This document shows positions 26,229 to 34,299 of a stretch of DNA of 64,000 bases, one piece after another. The notes beneath the pieces were generated by a model that was not told where the DNA came from, ran no database searches, and saw nothing but the letters and a program-made list of their open reading frames with translations. Numbering within the stretch: position 1 is the stretch's first letter; the number at the start of each line of letters is the position of its first letter. The stretch lies in assembly GCF_034313965.1 (NCBI RefSeq), contig NZ_JAVIWQ010000002.1:2356001-2420000 (forward strand), in the 5' to 3' direction. The translations under genes were made by a program, and so were the position numbers. This DNA is from Herbaspirillum sp. RTI4. GTDB taxonomy: Bacteria > Pseudomonadota > Gammaproteobacteria > Burkholderiales > Burkholderiaceae_D.

Positions 26229-27335
26229 CTACTGCGATGTATCGAGCCTGAGTTCTGTCCATTGAAGGCTGGAATCCAGTTTATTTTTTTGGCGCAAATG
26301 ATTTAGGGTGTTCAAGCGGATTAAATGCGAGTTTCTGAAATCCGTCATTCTGAATGGGGATTCGTTGATATTGTTAATCAACTCGCTGATCGTGGTTTCG
26401 ATGGATTTATGCGGTTTTCCATCGGAGGCCAGCGATTTGTAGAGCGAAAAATCGACGCGGTATGAGCGCTTGTCCGGCGCGGCAGAGGGGTTGATTTTTA
26501 CTGATGTCGTTGTCAGTACGTCTTTCACCGCGTAGGCCAGATCTTTAATGGTGTAATTCCACTCATCAAAGCCGACATTCACCGTGAGATAAGCGCCTGC
26601 TTTGATGTCGTCACGTTCTATGGCCCAAAGAATGGCTTTGCTCATTTCTTCCACATCGATGAGCGGACGCCACGGCGTGCCATCTGACAGTATTTCAATT
26701 TCATTTTTCAGCAATGCGCTGGCGACAAAGTCATTGAGCACCAGATCGAGCCGCAGCCGTGGACTTGCGCCGCAGGCCGTGGCGAAACGCAAACAAGTGA
26801 CAAAAAAATCCTGGTCCGCAAAAGATTGAAGTTGTTGCTCGGCGTTTATTTTCGATTTGGCGTAAGCGGTGAGCGGGTTTAATGCCGAATCTTCACTCTT
26901 CGCTATCTCGCCACCAGCACCATAAACCGAACAGCTACTGGCGTACACAAACCGCTTTGCGCCATTCTTTTTAGCCAGTGCCGCAAATTGAATGGCGGCA
27001 AGTTCATTGATTTGTTCGGTCGGTATGGCGTAAACATTGCCCATCGGGTCGTTGGAAATGGCGGCCAGATAAATGACGTTATCGATGTCTTTCAGATGTT
27101 CTTCTTTGACGTTTCTGACGTCATCATAAATTTGCAGCGTCAGAAACTGCTCTGTCGTTTCAAAGGGATTGATGAAGCAGCCTGAAAAATAGGCATTGTC
27201 GAAACCAATCAGATCGGTGTCGGGTTTATTTTTTGATAAAAACTGAGCGAGTACCGGGCCGATATAACCAAGATTTCCCACGATCATGGTGCGGCTGGTT
27301 TTGCTGCGTACTGCTTGCTGTAGGTCTTTATTCAT
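26229..27335 (-). CDS. NAD-dependent epimerase/dehydratase (extended SDR)
   Basis: A 368-aa extended SDR with the nucleotide motif VGNLGYIGP near the N-terminus, VIYLAAISNDPMG, the catalytic YASSCSVYG serine region and YAKSK for Tyr/Lys. Such enzymes modify nucleotide-sugars. The last about 60 residues are not typical. It ends 11 bases before the DUF2256 gene on the same strand, so it may be the first gene of the photolyase operon, or a separate unit. Substrate unknown. Confidence 0.85.
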   Translation of the reverse strand: MNKDLQQAVRSKTSRTMIVGNLGYIGPVLAQFLSKNKPDTDLIGFDNAYFSGCFINPFETTEQFLTLQIYDDVRNVKEEHLKDIDNVIYLAAISNDPMGNVYAIPTEQINELAAIQFAALAKKNGAKRFVYASSCSVYGAGGEIAKSEDSALNPLTAYAKSKINAEQQLQSFADQDFFVTCLRFATACGASPRLRLDLVLNDFVASALLKNEIEILSDGTPWRPLIDVEEMSKAILWAIERDDIKAGAYLTVNVGFDEWNYTIKDLAYAVKDVLTTTSVKINPSAAPDKRSYRVDFSLYKSLASDGKPHKSIETTISELINNINESPFRMTDFRNSHLIRLNTLNHLRQKNKLDSSLQWTELRLDTSQ

Positions 27336-27449
27336 TGTCAGTCTCGTTGTTTAGTTCACCAAGAGTCTGATTTTACTGGTCGCAATTATTCCGGCATCGC
27401 TGAATCAGAAGTGCTTTCGTTGACGTCTGGATATGTTCATGTCCGCGCT

Positions 27450-27899
27450 TCAGCCCCGACTCGCAAAACTGGTTCCGATCAGACTCAGTGCCGCCACCAC
27501 CGATAGCTGCAAGCGCATTGGCAAATACCACTGCGGCAATCCGGTATGCCGCATCAGTCGCCAGTCCTGCATGAAGTGGGCGGCAAAGCCGGCGGCGAGC
27601 AGGGCGCTGGCGGCGATCGGGTCGAGCAGCAGGGCAAGCCAGGCCAGCAGCGCAGGAATGACGCTCCAGGCAAAGCACACGGTACGCTTGCGTTCGCTCA
27701 TGTCAGGTGCGCTCATCGCTATGCCCCAGTGCAGTGCGCCGACAAAACTCAGAATCACCGCGCCATAGTTCAGTAATAACTGTTGCCAGACGCCGCTGCG
27801 TGGCGCGTCCAGCAGGCTGGCGCTCATCAGGCAGACAAACGGGAGCAAGCCGCCGTACGCCAGCCATGCCACGATGCGAGGCATGCGCGACTGGCTCAT
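27450..27899 (-). CDS. DUF3429 membrane protein
   Basis: The 149-aa product has about four hydrophobic segments and family-like LNYGAVILSFVGALHWG and AAHFMQDWR motifs. Its ATG at 27899 overlaps the stop of the upstream SDR gene (ATGA). Inner membrane. Function unknown; DUF3429 proteins are recurrent neighbours of photolyase and SDR genes. Confidence 0.85.
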   Translation of the reverse strand: MSQSRMPRIVAWLAYGGLLPFVCLMSASLLDAPRSGVWQQLLLNYGAVILSFVGALHWGIAMSAPDMSERKRTVCFAWSVIPALLAWLALLLDPIAASALLAAGFAAHFMQDWRLMRHTGLPQWYLPMRLQLSVVAALSLIGTSFASRG

Positions 27900-28636
27900 T
27901 TGACCAGCGGCCGGATAGTCGAGAAGCCGCCATCCATTGACCAGACCTGTCCGGTGACCCGGGAGGCATGTTCCGACAATAACCACGCCATCAGATTGGC
28001 CAGTTCAGCGCTGCTGCCTATCCCCGGCAAGGGATACTGGCGTGCTGCGGCTTCGCGCACGGCGGCATTGGCTAACATGGCGGCGGAGGCCGGGGTGTCC
28101 ATGATGCCGGGCGCGACGGCGTTGATGCGAATGCCTGCCGGCGCATGGGTGGACGCTGCGCCGCGCACCAGACCCTCTACGCCTGCTTTGGCCGCTGCGA
28201 TGGCTTCGTGGTTGGGCGTGCCTATCCGCGCGGCCGCCGAGGATACCAATACCGCCGCTCCGGGGCTGCCAGCTTCGCGCAGATTGCCAATGAAGCCTGC
28301 CAGCGTATGAAAAGCGCTGATCAGATTGGCGTTGATGCAGTCCATGAAGTCTGCTTCGGCCATCCGGTGCATGGCGCCGAGGCGAATGTTGCCGACGCAA
28401 TGGGCCAGCGCCGTTGGCACCAGCTCATGTTCGCGCGCCACCTTGAAGATTCGGCGCACTCCGGCAACGGTGGTGCAGTCGGCTTCTATTTGCAGATGCG
28501 CTTCACCATAGACATGCTTCAGACGGGCGAGATCGCGACCGGCAAGTACCAATATCCAGCCATCGGCGGCGAGTGTGGCCGCGAGGGCTTGTCCGACACC
28601 GCCTGTTGCGCCAGTGATTAAGGCAATTTTTTGCAT
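27896..28636 (-). CDS. Short-chain dehydrogenase/reductase with altered catalytic motif
   Basis: The 246-aa protein starts at the ATG at 28636 (AGGAGA upstream) and has the SDR cofactor motif TGATGGVGQALA, the AHCVGN stretch and the C-terminal VTGQVWSMDGGFSTIRP. The catalytic region reads VSSAAARIGTPNHEAIAAAK: the Ser and Lys are kept but the position four before Lys is Ile, not the usual Tyr (YxxxK). The protein may therefore be a non-classical or catalytically weak SDR. It is the first gene of the minus-strand pair with DUF3429. Confidence 0.85.
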   Translation of the reverse strand: MQKIALITGATGGVGQALAATLAADGWILVLAGRDLARLKHVYGEAHLQIEADCTTVAGVRRIFKVAREHELVPTALAHCVGNIRLGAMHRMAEADFMDCINANLISAFHTLAGFIGNLREAGSPGAAVLVSSAAARIGTPNHEAIAAAKAGVEGLVRGAASTHAPAGIRINAVAPGIMDTPASAAMLANAAVREAAARQYPLPGIGSSAELANLMAWLLSEHASRVTGQVWSMDGGFSTIRPLVK

Positions 28637-28946
28637 AATTTTCTCCTGCGCACAAATGACCCTGGTAGCGAAAACCACTACCAGAACAACGCACAATTGA
28701 ATTCTAGCTATAATGAACCGCTTTTGTCACATATAATTACGGTTCAATATCGGTTCATTTGTTGTTAATCTTGGTTTTTATGCCTTGGTCGGCAATTTTT
28801 TACGCAAGAATGCCCAACTTGAACCGGCACACAAAAGTATTCCTATCTATCCTGGGTTTTTGTTCTATTTGCGCCTGCACCATCGCAGGAAAACAGTGCC
28901 GGGCGTGATTGACGCAATGAATTTTTATGTCGGGAAAGTGCAAGAA
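28637..28946. promoter_or_regulatory. Divergent promoter region with three TGAACC-type half sites
   Basis: Between the SDR (minus) and DCC (plus) genes the plus strand carries TGAACC at about 28712 and GGTTCA at about 28742 and 28754, i.e. one copy in one orientation and two in the other (extended core CGGTTCA). TATAAT overlaps the first copy. These could be operators of a regulator of the photolyase-linked genes; no regulator gene of the MerR/LitR type is seen in the window. Confidence 0.45.
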
Positions 28947-29351
28947 ATGAATTCACACACTCAAACCAAGGGCATTACCACTGTTTTTTTCGATGGGTCT
29001 TGCCCCCTGTGCCGAAGAGAAGTCAGCGTCTATCAACATGCGGTTCCTTCGACGCCGATCGAATGGGTGGACGTCAGCGTTCGTAGCGAAGGCTTGACGG
29101 ATGGCCCCAGTTGCGGTGAGCTGATGGCGCGATTCCATGTGCAGACGGCAGAGGGCGTCTTGCTCAGCGGGGCAGCTGCTTTTGTATCGCTCTGGTTATT
29201 GTTTCCGGGCTGGCGCTGGTTGGGTAAGTTCGGCTCGCTGCCCGGCATGCCTCGTATTTTGGAACTTACTTACCGGGGCTTTCTGGTGATAAGACCCGGT
29301 ATCCAGTGGATATTCAGAAGGATGGAGGCGAGGCATACGCCTCAAAAATGA
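28947..29351 (+). CDS. DCC-family thiol-disulfide oxidoreductase-like protein (DUF393)
   Basis: The 134-aa protein shows the DxxCxxC motif FFDGSCPLCRREV that defines the DCC family. I chose the ATG at 28947; in-frame starts at 28785 and 28917 add residues that do not match the family. It is transcribed divergently from the SDR/DUF3429 pair. Redox function is a family-level guess. Confidence 0.82.
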   Translation: MNSHTQTKGITTVFFDGSCPLCRREVSVYQHAVPSTPIEWVDVSVRSEGLTDGPSCGELMARFHVQTAEGVLLSGAAAFVSLWLLFPGWRWLGKFGSLPGMPRILELTYRGFLVIRPGIQWIFRRMEARHTPQK

Positions 29352-29448
29352 CAGGCGCCAGGGCAATGCATAAGCCGCTTGAATAAAAAGTAGCAAATTC
29401 GCAGAATAGTTTGTTTGTAAGTAAAAAATACCAATAAAAAAGGTTGTC

Positions 29449-31203
29449 ATGAGTATTCATAATGAAGTTCACGGTTTTACTGTTAAAGCCCGCATTTGGG
29501 CTGGTTTCGCCCTGGTTTTATTGATGATGGTGATTCTCACCATTATCGGTATTCGGGAAGTCAATTCAATTTCCAGGGGACTCTCAACGATAGGGGATGT
29601 GAACAGCGTTAAACAACGCTTTGCCATTAATTTTCGCGGTAGCGTACACGACAGAGCCATTGCTCTGCGAGACGTCATCCTTGTTCCCAGCGAGGCCGAA
29701 CTGGCGCCAGTGCTGGCGAAAATCGACAGTTTGTCGGCCGACTATGAGAAGTCAGCCGGGCCCCTGGACAAAATGTTCAACGAAGGCAAAGAGATCAGTG
29801 ATGAAGAAAGGCGCATTCTGGCCAGTATCAAGGAGACGGAAGCTCGCACCCTTCCCATGATTAAAAAAGTCGTTGAATTGCGCCGTGCTGGCAGCGATGA
29901 TCTGGCAAAGCAAATGATGCTCAGTGAGGCTCGTCCGGCTTTCGTCGAGTGGCTGGGCCGTATCAACAAACTCATCGATTTTGAAGAGAATCTGAACCGC
30001 AACGAGTCGGCTTTCGCGCGCGGTACCGCGAGTGGCTTTCAGACATTAATGTTGTTGATCTGCCTTGGCGCGCTTATTGTCGGCGCAGTGATTGCCACCT
30101 TGATCGTCCGTAGCATCATGAAAGCTTTGGGCGGCGAGCCAAGCAAAGCCAGTGCCATTGCCCGCAGCATTGCTTCGGGTGATCTGAGCGTGGTCATCGA
30201 CATCGACTCTCGCGATCAGACCAGTGTCTTGTCGGCAATGAAAGAAATGCGTGACAGCCTGGTCGGCATCGTTGGCCGGGTGCGTAGCAGTACGGAAACG
30301 ATTTCGACCGGCTCTGCGGAAATTGCCTCGGGTAACCAGGACTTGTCTTCGCGCACCGAAAATCAGGCATCGTCGCTGGAAAAGACTGCAACCTCGATGT
30401 CGGAATTGACGTCGACGGTGCAACAAAACGTCGAGAACGCGAAACAGGCGAATCAGCTGGCGGTTACGGCTTCAGGCGTCGCCGTCAAGGGTGGAGAAGT
30501 GGTCGCCCAGGTGGTCGTGACCATGGGTTCCATCAACGACTCTGCCAAAAAGATCGTCGATATTATTGCCGTCATTGATGGCATTGCTTTCCAGACCAAT
30601 ATTCTCGCCTTGAATGCGGCGGTTGAAGCCGCCCGTGCCGGCGAACAAGGTCGTGGCTTTGCGGTTGTCGCCAGTGAGGTGCGTAGTCTGGCGCAACGCT
30701 CGGCCGCTGCCGCCAAGGAAATCAAAACGCTGATCGGTGACTCGGTAGAGAAAGTCGATGCGGGCAGCAAATTGGTTACCGAAGCTGGCGGGACGATGGA
30801 TGAAATCGTTGGCAGCGTCAAACGGGTGACCGATATCATGGCGGAAATCATGGCGGCCAGTCAGGAGCAGAGCGCCGGTATCGCGGAGGTTAATCAGGCC
30901 ATCAGTCAGATGGATCAGGTAACTCAACAGAATGCTGCGCTGGTGGAACAAGCGGCGGCGGCGGCGGAGTCGATGCAGGAGCAGGCCAGCCAGCTGTCGC
31001 AGACGGTTGCTATCTTTAATCTTGGCGGCAGTCAGTCAGGGCAGTTCTATGAGGCTGCTCAGCCGCGGCCTGTCAAGACCAGCTTGCCTGTGCGCAAGTT
31101 GCCAGCGGTAGCGCCGGCATCGGGCAGTATCGCGCATGCCTCTGCCGCCAAACGCATCGCACCGGCACCGGCTGCCGCCGGGAAAGATTGGGAAGAGTTT
31201 TGA
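29449..31203 (+). CDS. Methyl-accepting chemotaxis protein
   Basis: The 584-aa receptor has a first membrane segment (about residues 14-36), a periplasmic four-helix sensor (about 37-195), a second segment (about 197-217), HAMP, and the signalling coiled coil with the hairpin [20 protein letters not shown]. It ends in DWEEF, a match to the xWExF pentapeptide that tethers CheR/CheB in Tar/Tsr-type receptors. The ligand is unknown. No che genes are seen nearby. Confidence 0.93.
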   Translation: MSIHNEVHGFTVKARIWAGFALVLLMMVILTIIGIREVNSISRGLSTIGDVNSVKQRFAINFRGSVHDRAIALRDVILVPSEAELAPVLAKIDSLSADYEKSAGPLDKMFNEGKEISDEERRILASIKETEARTLPMIKKVVELRRAGSDDLAKQMMLSEARPAFVEWLGRINKLIDFEENLNRNESAFARGTASGFQTLMLLICLGALIVGAVIATLIVRSIMKALGGEPSKASAIARSIASGDLSVVIDIDSRDQTSVLSAMKEMRDSLVGIVGRVRSSTETISTGSAEIASGNQDLSSRTENQASSLEKTATSMSELTSTVQQNVENAKQANQLAVTASGVAVKGGEVVAQVVVTMGSINDSAKKIVDIIAVIDGIAFQTNILALNAAVEAARAGEQGRGFAVVASEVRSLAQRSAAAAKEIKTLIGDSVEKVDAGSKLVTEAGGTMDEIVGSVKRVTDIMAEIMAASQEQSAGIAEVNQAISQMDQVTQQNAALVEQAAAAAESMQEQASQLSQTVAIFNLGGSQSGQFYEAAQPRPVKTSLPVRKLPAVAPASGSIAHASAAKRIAPAPAAAGKDWEEF

Positions 31204-31223
31204 TGCACCCTTGCGCTTAACTT

Positions 31224-31300
31224 AAATCGTAAATCGTAAATCGTAACTCGGAAGTCGCAAGTCGCAAGTCGCAAGTCGCAAGTCGCAAGTCGCAAGTCGG
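31224..31300 (+). repeat. Eleven-unit heptamer tandem repeat
   Basis: Eleven consecutive 7-bp units: AAATCGT three times, AACTCGG once, AAGTCGC six times, AAGTCGG once. It lies about 20 bp downstream of the receptor gene and 75 bp upstream of the J-domain gene. A likely variable-number tandem repeat. Confidence 0.9.
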
Positions 31301-31386
31301 GGAAGGCTGTTGAGGTGCGCTGTTGATGTGTCCAGTCATTCAGTGCAGCGAGTGCAGCCGTTTCCAGCCCCTGTATGATCTGCCCG

Positions 31387-32472
31387 ATGATCGATTCCTC
31401 CTCCAAACTCCTCCACATTGCCGGCCAGCCTGAACAGGCTGGCTTGTCCGCTTCTCAGCAACTCTTCAATCGCCTTGTCGAAGAAATAGAAACGCAGCGC
31501 ACAGTGCTGGCGAGCTGGCAGGAAGGCATCCTGCTTTTTCAGCAAAAATATGCGGAAGAATTTGTGCCGCAGATCAAGCTATTTAACGGGCTGCGTGCCG
31601 ATTTCGTGCATCTGCTCGATCAGGCTTACGACGAGAAAATATTCGACAAGCTCGACAAATCCAAAATCAAAGAGCTGATTTGCTCCATGGCGGAAGAGCT
31701 GATCGAAAATCATGGCGATGTCAGCCTGAAGTCGATTCTCGGCAAGTACCGTGAAAGCGATGTTGCCGACAATGCTGCCCCGAAATTCGCTGAGAACATT
31801 CTGGCGCTGGAAAACGGCGCGCCTGAGTTCGCCTCGCCCGAAGACATGATGGCGCACGCAGAAGCCGCCAGGGAAGCTCAAATGGAGCGGGACGCGCAGT
31901 TTCGGGAGGCGCAAAAAGCGCAGCATGACAAACGCAAGCGATCCGGCAAATCACGCGGCCAGCGCGTGCAAATGGAGCAGTTGCTGGAAGAAGCCAAAAA
32001 AATCAGCCATTCGATCCGCGCCGTGTATCGCAAACTGGCCAGTGCCTTGCACCCGGACAAAGAGCAGGACAGCATGGAACGCGAGCGCAAGACGGTATTG
32101 ATGCAGCGGGTCAATGTTGCTTACGATCAGAAAAATCTGCTGGAACTGCTGGAGTTGCAACTGGAAGTCGAGCAGATCAGTCAGGCCGGCATCGACACCA
32201 TGAGCGAAGAGCGGCTGGAGTACTACAACAAGGTGCTGACCAGTCAGGCCAGTGAGCTGCGGCGCGAAATTGCCGATGTCACGCAGTCCTTCAGCCAAAA
32301 TTACCAGCTCTCGTTTGGCGCAAGCTCATCTCCTGCCAAAGCCATGCGCAGTCTGGAATCCGATATCAAAACCATCAAACGTGACATCGTCGGATTGAGA
32401 AACGATGTGCGGGCCTGCCGGGACAGTCAAAACATCAAAAGCGCGCTAAAAAACCAGCAGTTGTCTGTATAA
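31387..32472 (+). CDS. J-domain (DnaJ-like) protein
   Basis: The product (361 aa from the ATG at 31387; 31375 is an alternative start) has a central coiled/charged region and a late J domain: AVYRKLASALHPDKE contains the HPD tripeptide that stimulates Hsp70 ATPase (about residues 213-228). A C-terminal coiled coil follows. The J domain being far from the N-terminus and the lack of a Gly/Phe or zinc domain place it in the class C co-chaperones. Client unknown. Confidence 0.8.
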   Translation: MIDSSSKLLHIAGQPEQAGLSASQQLFNRLVEEIETQRTVLASWQEGILLFQQKYAEEFVPQIKLFNGLRADFVHLLDQAYDEKIFDKLDKSKIKELICSMAEELIENHGDVSLKSILGKYRESDVADNAAPKFAENILALENGAPEFASPEDMMAHAEAAREAQMERDAQFREAQKAQHDKRKRSGKSRGQRVQMEQLLEEAKKISHSIRAVYRKLASALHPDKEQDSMERERKTVLMQRVNVAYDQKNLLELLELQLEVEQISQAGIDTMSEERLEYYNKVLTSQASELRREIADVTQSFSQNYQLSFGASSSPAKAMRSLESDIKTIKRDIVGLRNDVRACRDSQNIKSALKNQQLSV

Positions 32473-32504
32473 ATGCCCATGCCTCTTTTGAAACGAGCCC
32501 TCTG

Positions 32505-33674
32505 ATGTCCGCTGTAACGCAAGCGCCTCCCACTCTTCCCTCTTCCGAAGAAAGCAGTCCTGCGCCTTACTGGCCGCTGTGGCTGGCCTGTCTGTGCGGC
32601 TATGCCGCGATCGGCATGACCATCCAGGTGATGCCCACTTACGCCCACAGCATGGGGGCGGGTGCGGTCGCTGCCGGGCTGGCGGTGACGGTAGGGTCGC
32701 TGGCGACGATGGTGGTGCGTCCGATCGCCGGGCGCTACGCCGACCGACATGGCGCGCGCGGCATCGTGATGGCCGGTGCCTTGCTGGGACTGGCGGGCGG
32801 GATCGGGCATTTGCTGGCCATGAATCTGACCACGCTGATTCTGGCGCGCCTGATTCTTGGCGCAGGCGAGGGCATGTTGTTTACCGCTTCGATAGGCGCA
32901 GTGCTGGCCTCGGCTGCGCCGGCGCGTCGCGGAAAAATCGCCGGCCATTTTGGTTTGTCGATGTGGCTGGGACTGGCGGGCGGGCCGATTATCGGCGCGG
33001 CGGTGCTGACTGTTGGGGGTTATCAAGGGGTGTGGCTGGTTGCCAGTCTGCTGCCGGCGTTTGCCTGGGTGTTGCTGGCGTTGACGCCGCGCTGGCAGGA
33101 TTCACTGGCGCATGGCGCAAAAGGCACGCTGCGGCATGCCTTCTTGCCACGGGCGTCCTGGCTACCGGGCGTATCGAATGCCTTTGCTGGTATCGGTTAT
33201 GGCGTGATTGCCGCGTTTCTCGTGCCGCGTTTTGCGGCCTTGCATCTGGCGGGGCAAGACCTGGCGCTGGCCGTGTTTGGCCTGGCCTTTATTCTGACTC
33301 GCTTCGTTGGCAGTCCTTGGGTTGATCGTTTTGGCGTCCGGCCGGTCTTGTTCATCGCGTTTTTGTGTGAAGCCGCCGGACTTGCCGGTCTCTCTGTTGC
33401 CGGAACGACTGCTGCCGGTTTTGCCTTCGCCGCTTTGACCGGCGCGGGTTTGTCGATGCTCTATCCGTGCATTGCCGCATGGGTCAGCAAGTCAGCCAGT
33501 CCACACGAACGTACGGCTGCGCTCGGCTCCGTCACGTCGGCCTGGGATTTGGGACTGGCGCTGGGTGGGCCGCTGGGCGGTGTCGTGGCGGGTGCATGGT
33601 CCGGCGGGCCGTTTGTGATTGGTGCGCTGGCTGCTTTGATCGCTACCTTGCCGCTGGTATTCAGATCGCGCTGA
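32505..33674 (+). CDS. MFS transporter
   Basis: A 389-aa protein with 12 predicted membrane segments. The loop 2-3 motif is GRYADRHGARG, and the repeat motif between helices 8 and 9 is degenerate. It resembles small sugar/drug efflux MFS proteins. It follows the J-domain gene by 32 bp in the same direction. Substrate not predictable. Confidence 0.9.
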   Translation: MSAVTQAPPTLPSSEESSPAPYWPLWLACLCGYAAIGMTIQVMPTYAHSMGAGAVAAGLAVTVGSLATMVVRPIAGRYADRHGARGIVMAGALLGLAGGIGHLLAMNLTTLILARLILGAGEGMLFTASIGAVLASAAPARRGKIAGHFGLSMWLGLAGGPIIGAAVLTVGGYQGVWLVASLLPAFAWVLLALTPRWQDSLAHGAKGTLRHAFLPRASWLPGVSNAFAGIGYGVIAAFLVPRFAALHLAGQDLALAVFGLAFILTRFVGSPWVDRFGVRPVLFIAFLCEAAGLAGLSVAGTTAAGFAFAALTGAGLSMLYPCIAAWVSKSASPHERTAALGSVTSAWDLGLALGGPLGGVVAGAWSGGPFVIGALAALIATLPLVFRSR

Positions 33675-34299
33675 GGAAACTGCCTCAACAGCCAACTGCT
33701 GGTTCTTGTTAGCTGACTGGCGCAGCTAGTACTGCTCAGCGCAGTCGCTCAGGCGACCCTGCGTAAATTGTCGGCCTGCTTCGCACGACCATTTTTGATT
33801 CTTTGCCTTTTAGCAATGCCATAACGCTCATTTTCCGCGAGGGAGGTGGGCGTTTTTATTTTCCGTCTAATAAGCAATATTATGGAAAAGTTACCTGATA
33901 TTAATTTTTTTTGGTTAATTATAAAAAATATTTTTATTTGATTAATGGTTTTGCATGTTGTATTTAAATGACGTTTTTATATAAATTAAAGTTAATTGAT
34001 ATAAATTATATTCCGTCATGAAATTAATATTTAATTATTTGTGAATGAGCATTAATTAAATATAAAAATTCACTTATAAAAATAGTTTATTTATTGTAAT
34101 AATTGCATATAAAAATCATATTTATAATTAGATATGTAAATTATTATTAATTAATCGAGGAATTGCGCGCTACTTAATCAAATGCAAATACGCCGATATG
34201 GAGATTCGCTTATTTCTGATGTTGCGGAATGAGAGTCGTCAGGCTGGTAGTCGCAGCTAATTGAATAAATTTGGATAAATTTATCAAGGAGAAACGTTC
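33675..34299. other. 625-bp gap: terminator copy plus AT-rich leader of autotransporter 1
   Basis: It contains the hairpin terminator at 33823-33857, then about 280 bp (33870-34160) of extremely AT-rich sequence, then a leader with AAGGAG just before the autotransporter ATG. The AT block is probably the promoter region and a target for H-NS-like silencing. Confidence 0.5.
33823..33857 (+). terminator. Terminator hairpin, copy 1
   Basis: AACGCTCA and TGGGCGTT pair (one G-U) around TTTCCGCGAGGGAGG-type loop sequence, followed by T residues. The 35-nt block is identical to that at 36847-36881, which follows autotransporter 1. Here it follows an unrelated MFS gene, so it may be the left-over end of a lost autotransporter copy. 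Confidence 0.65.
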
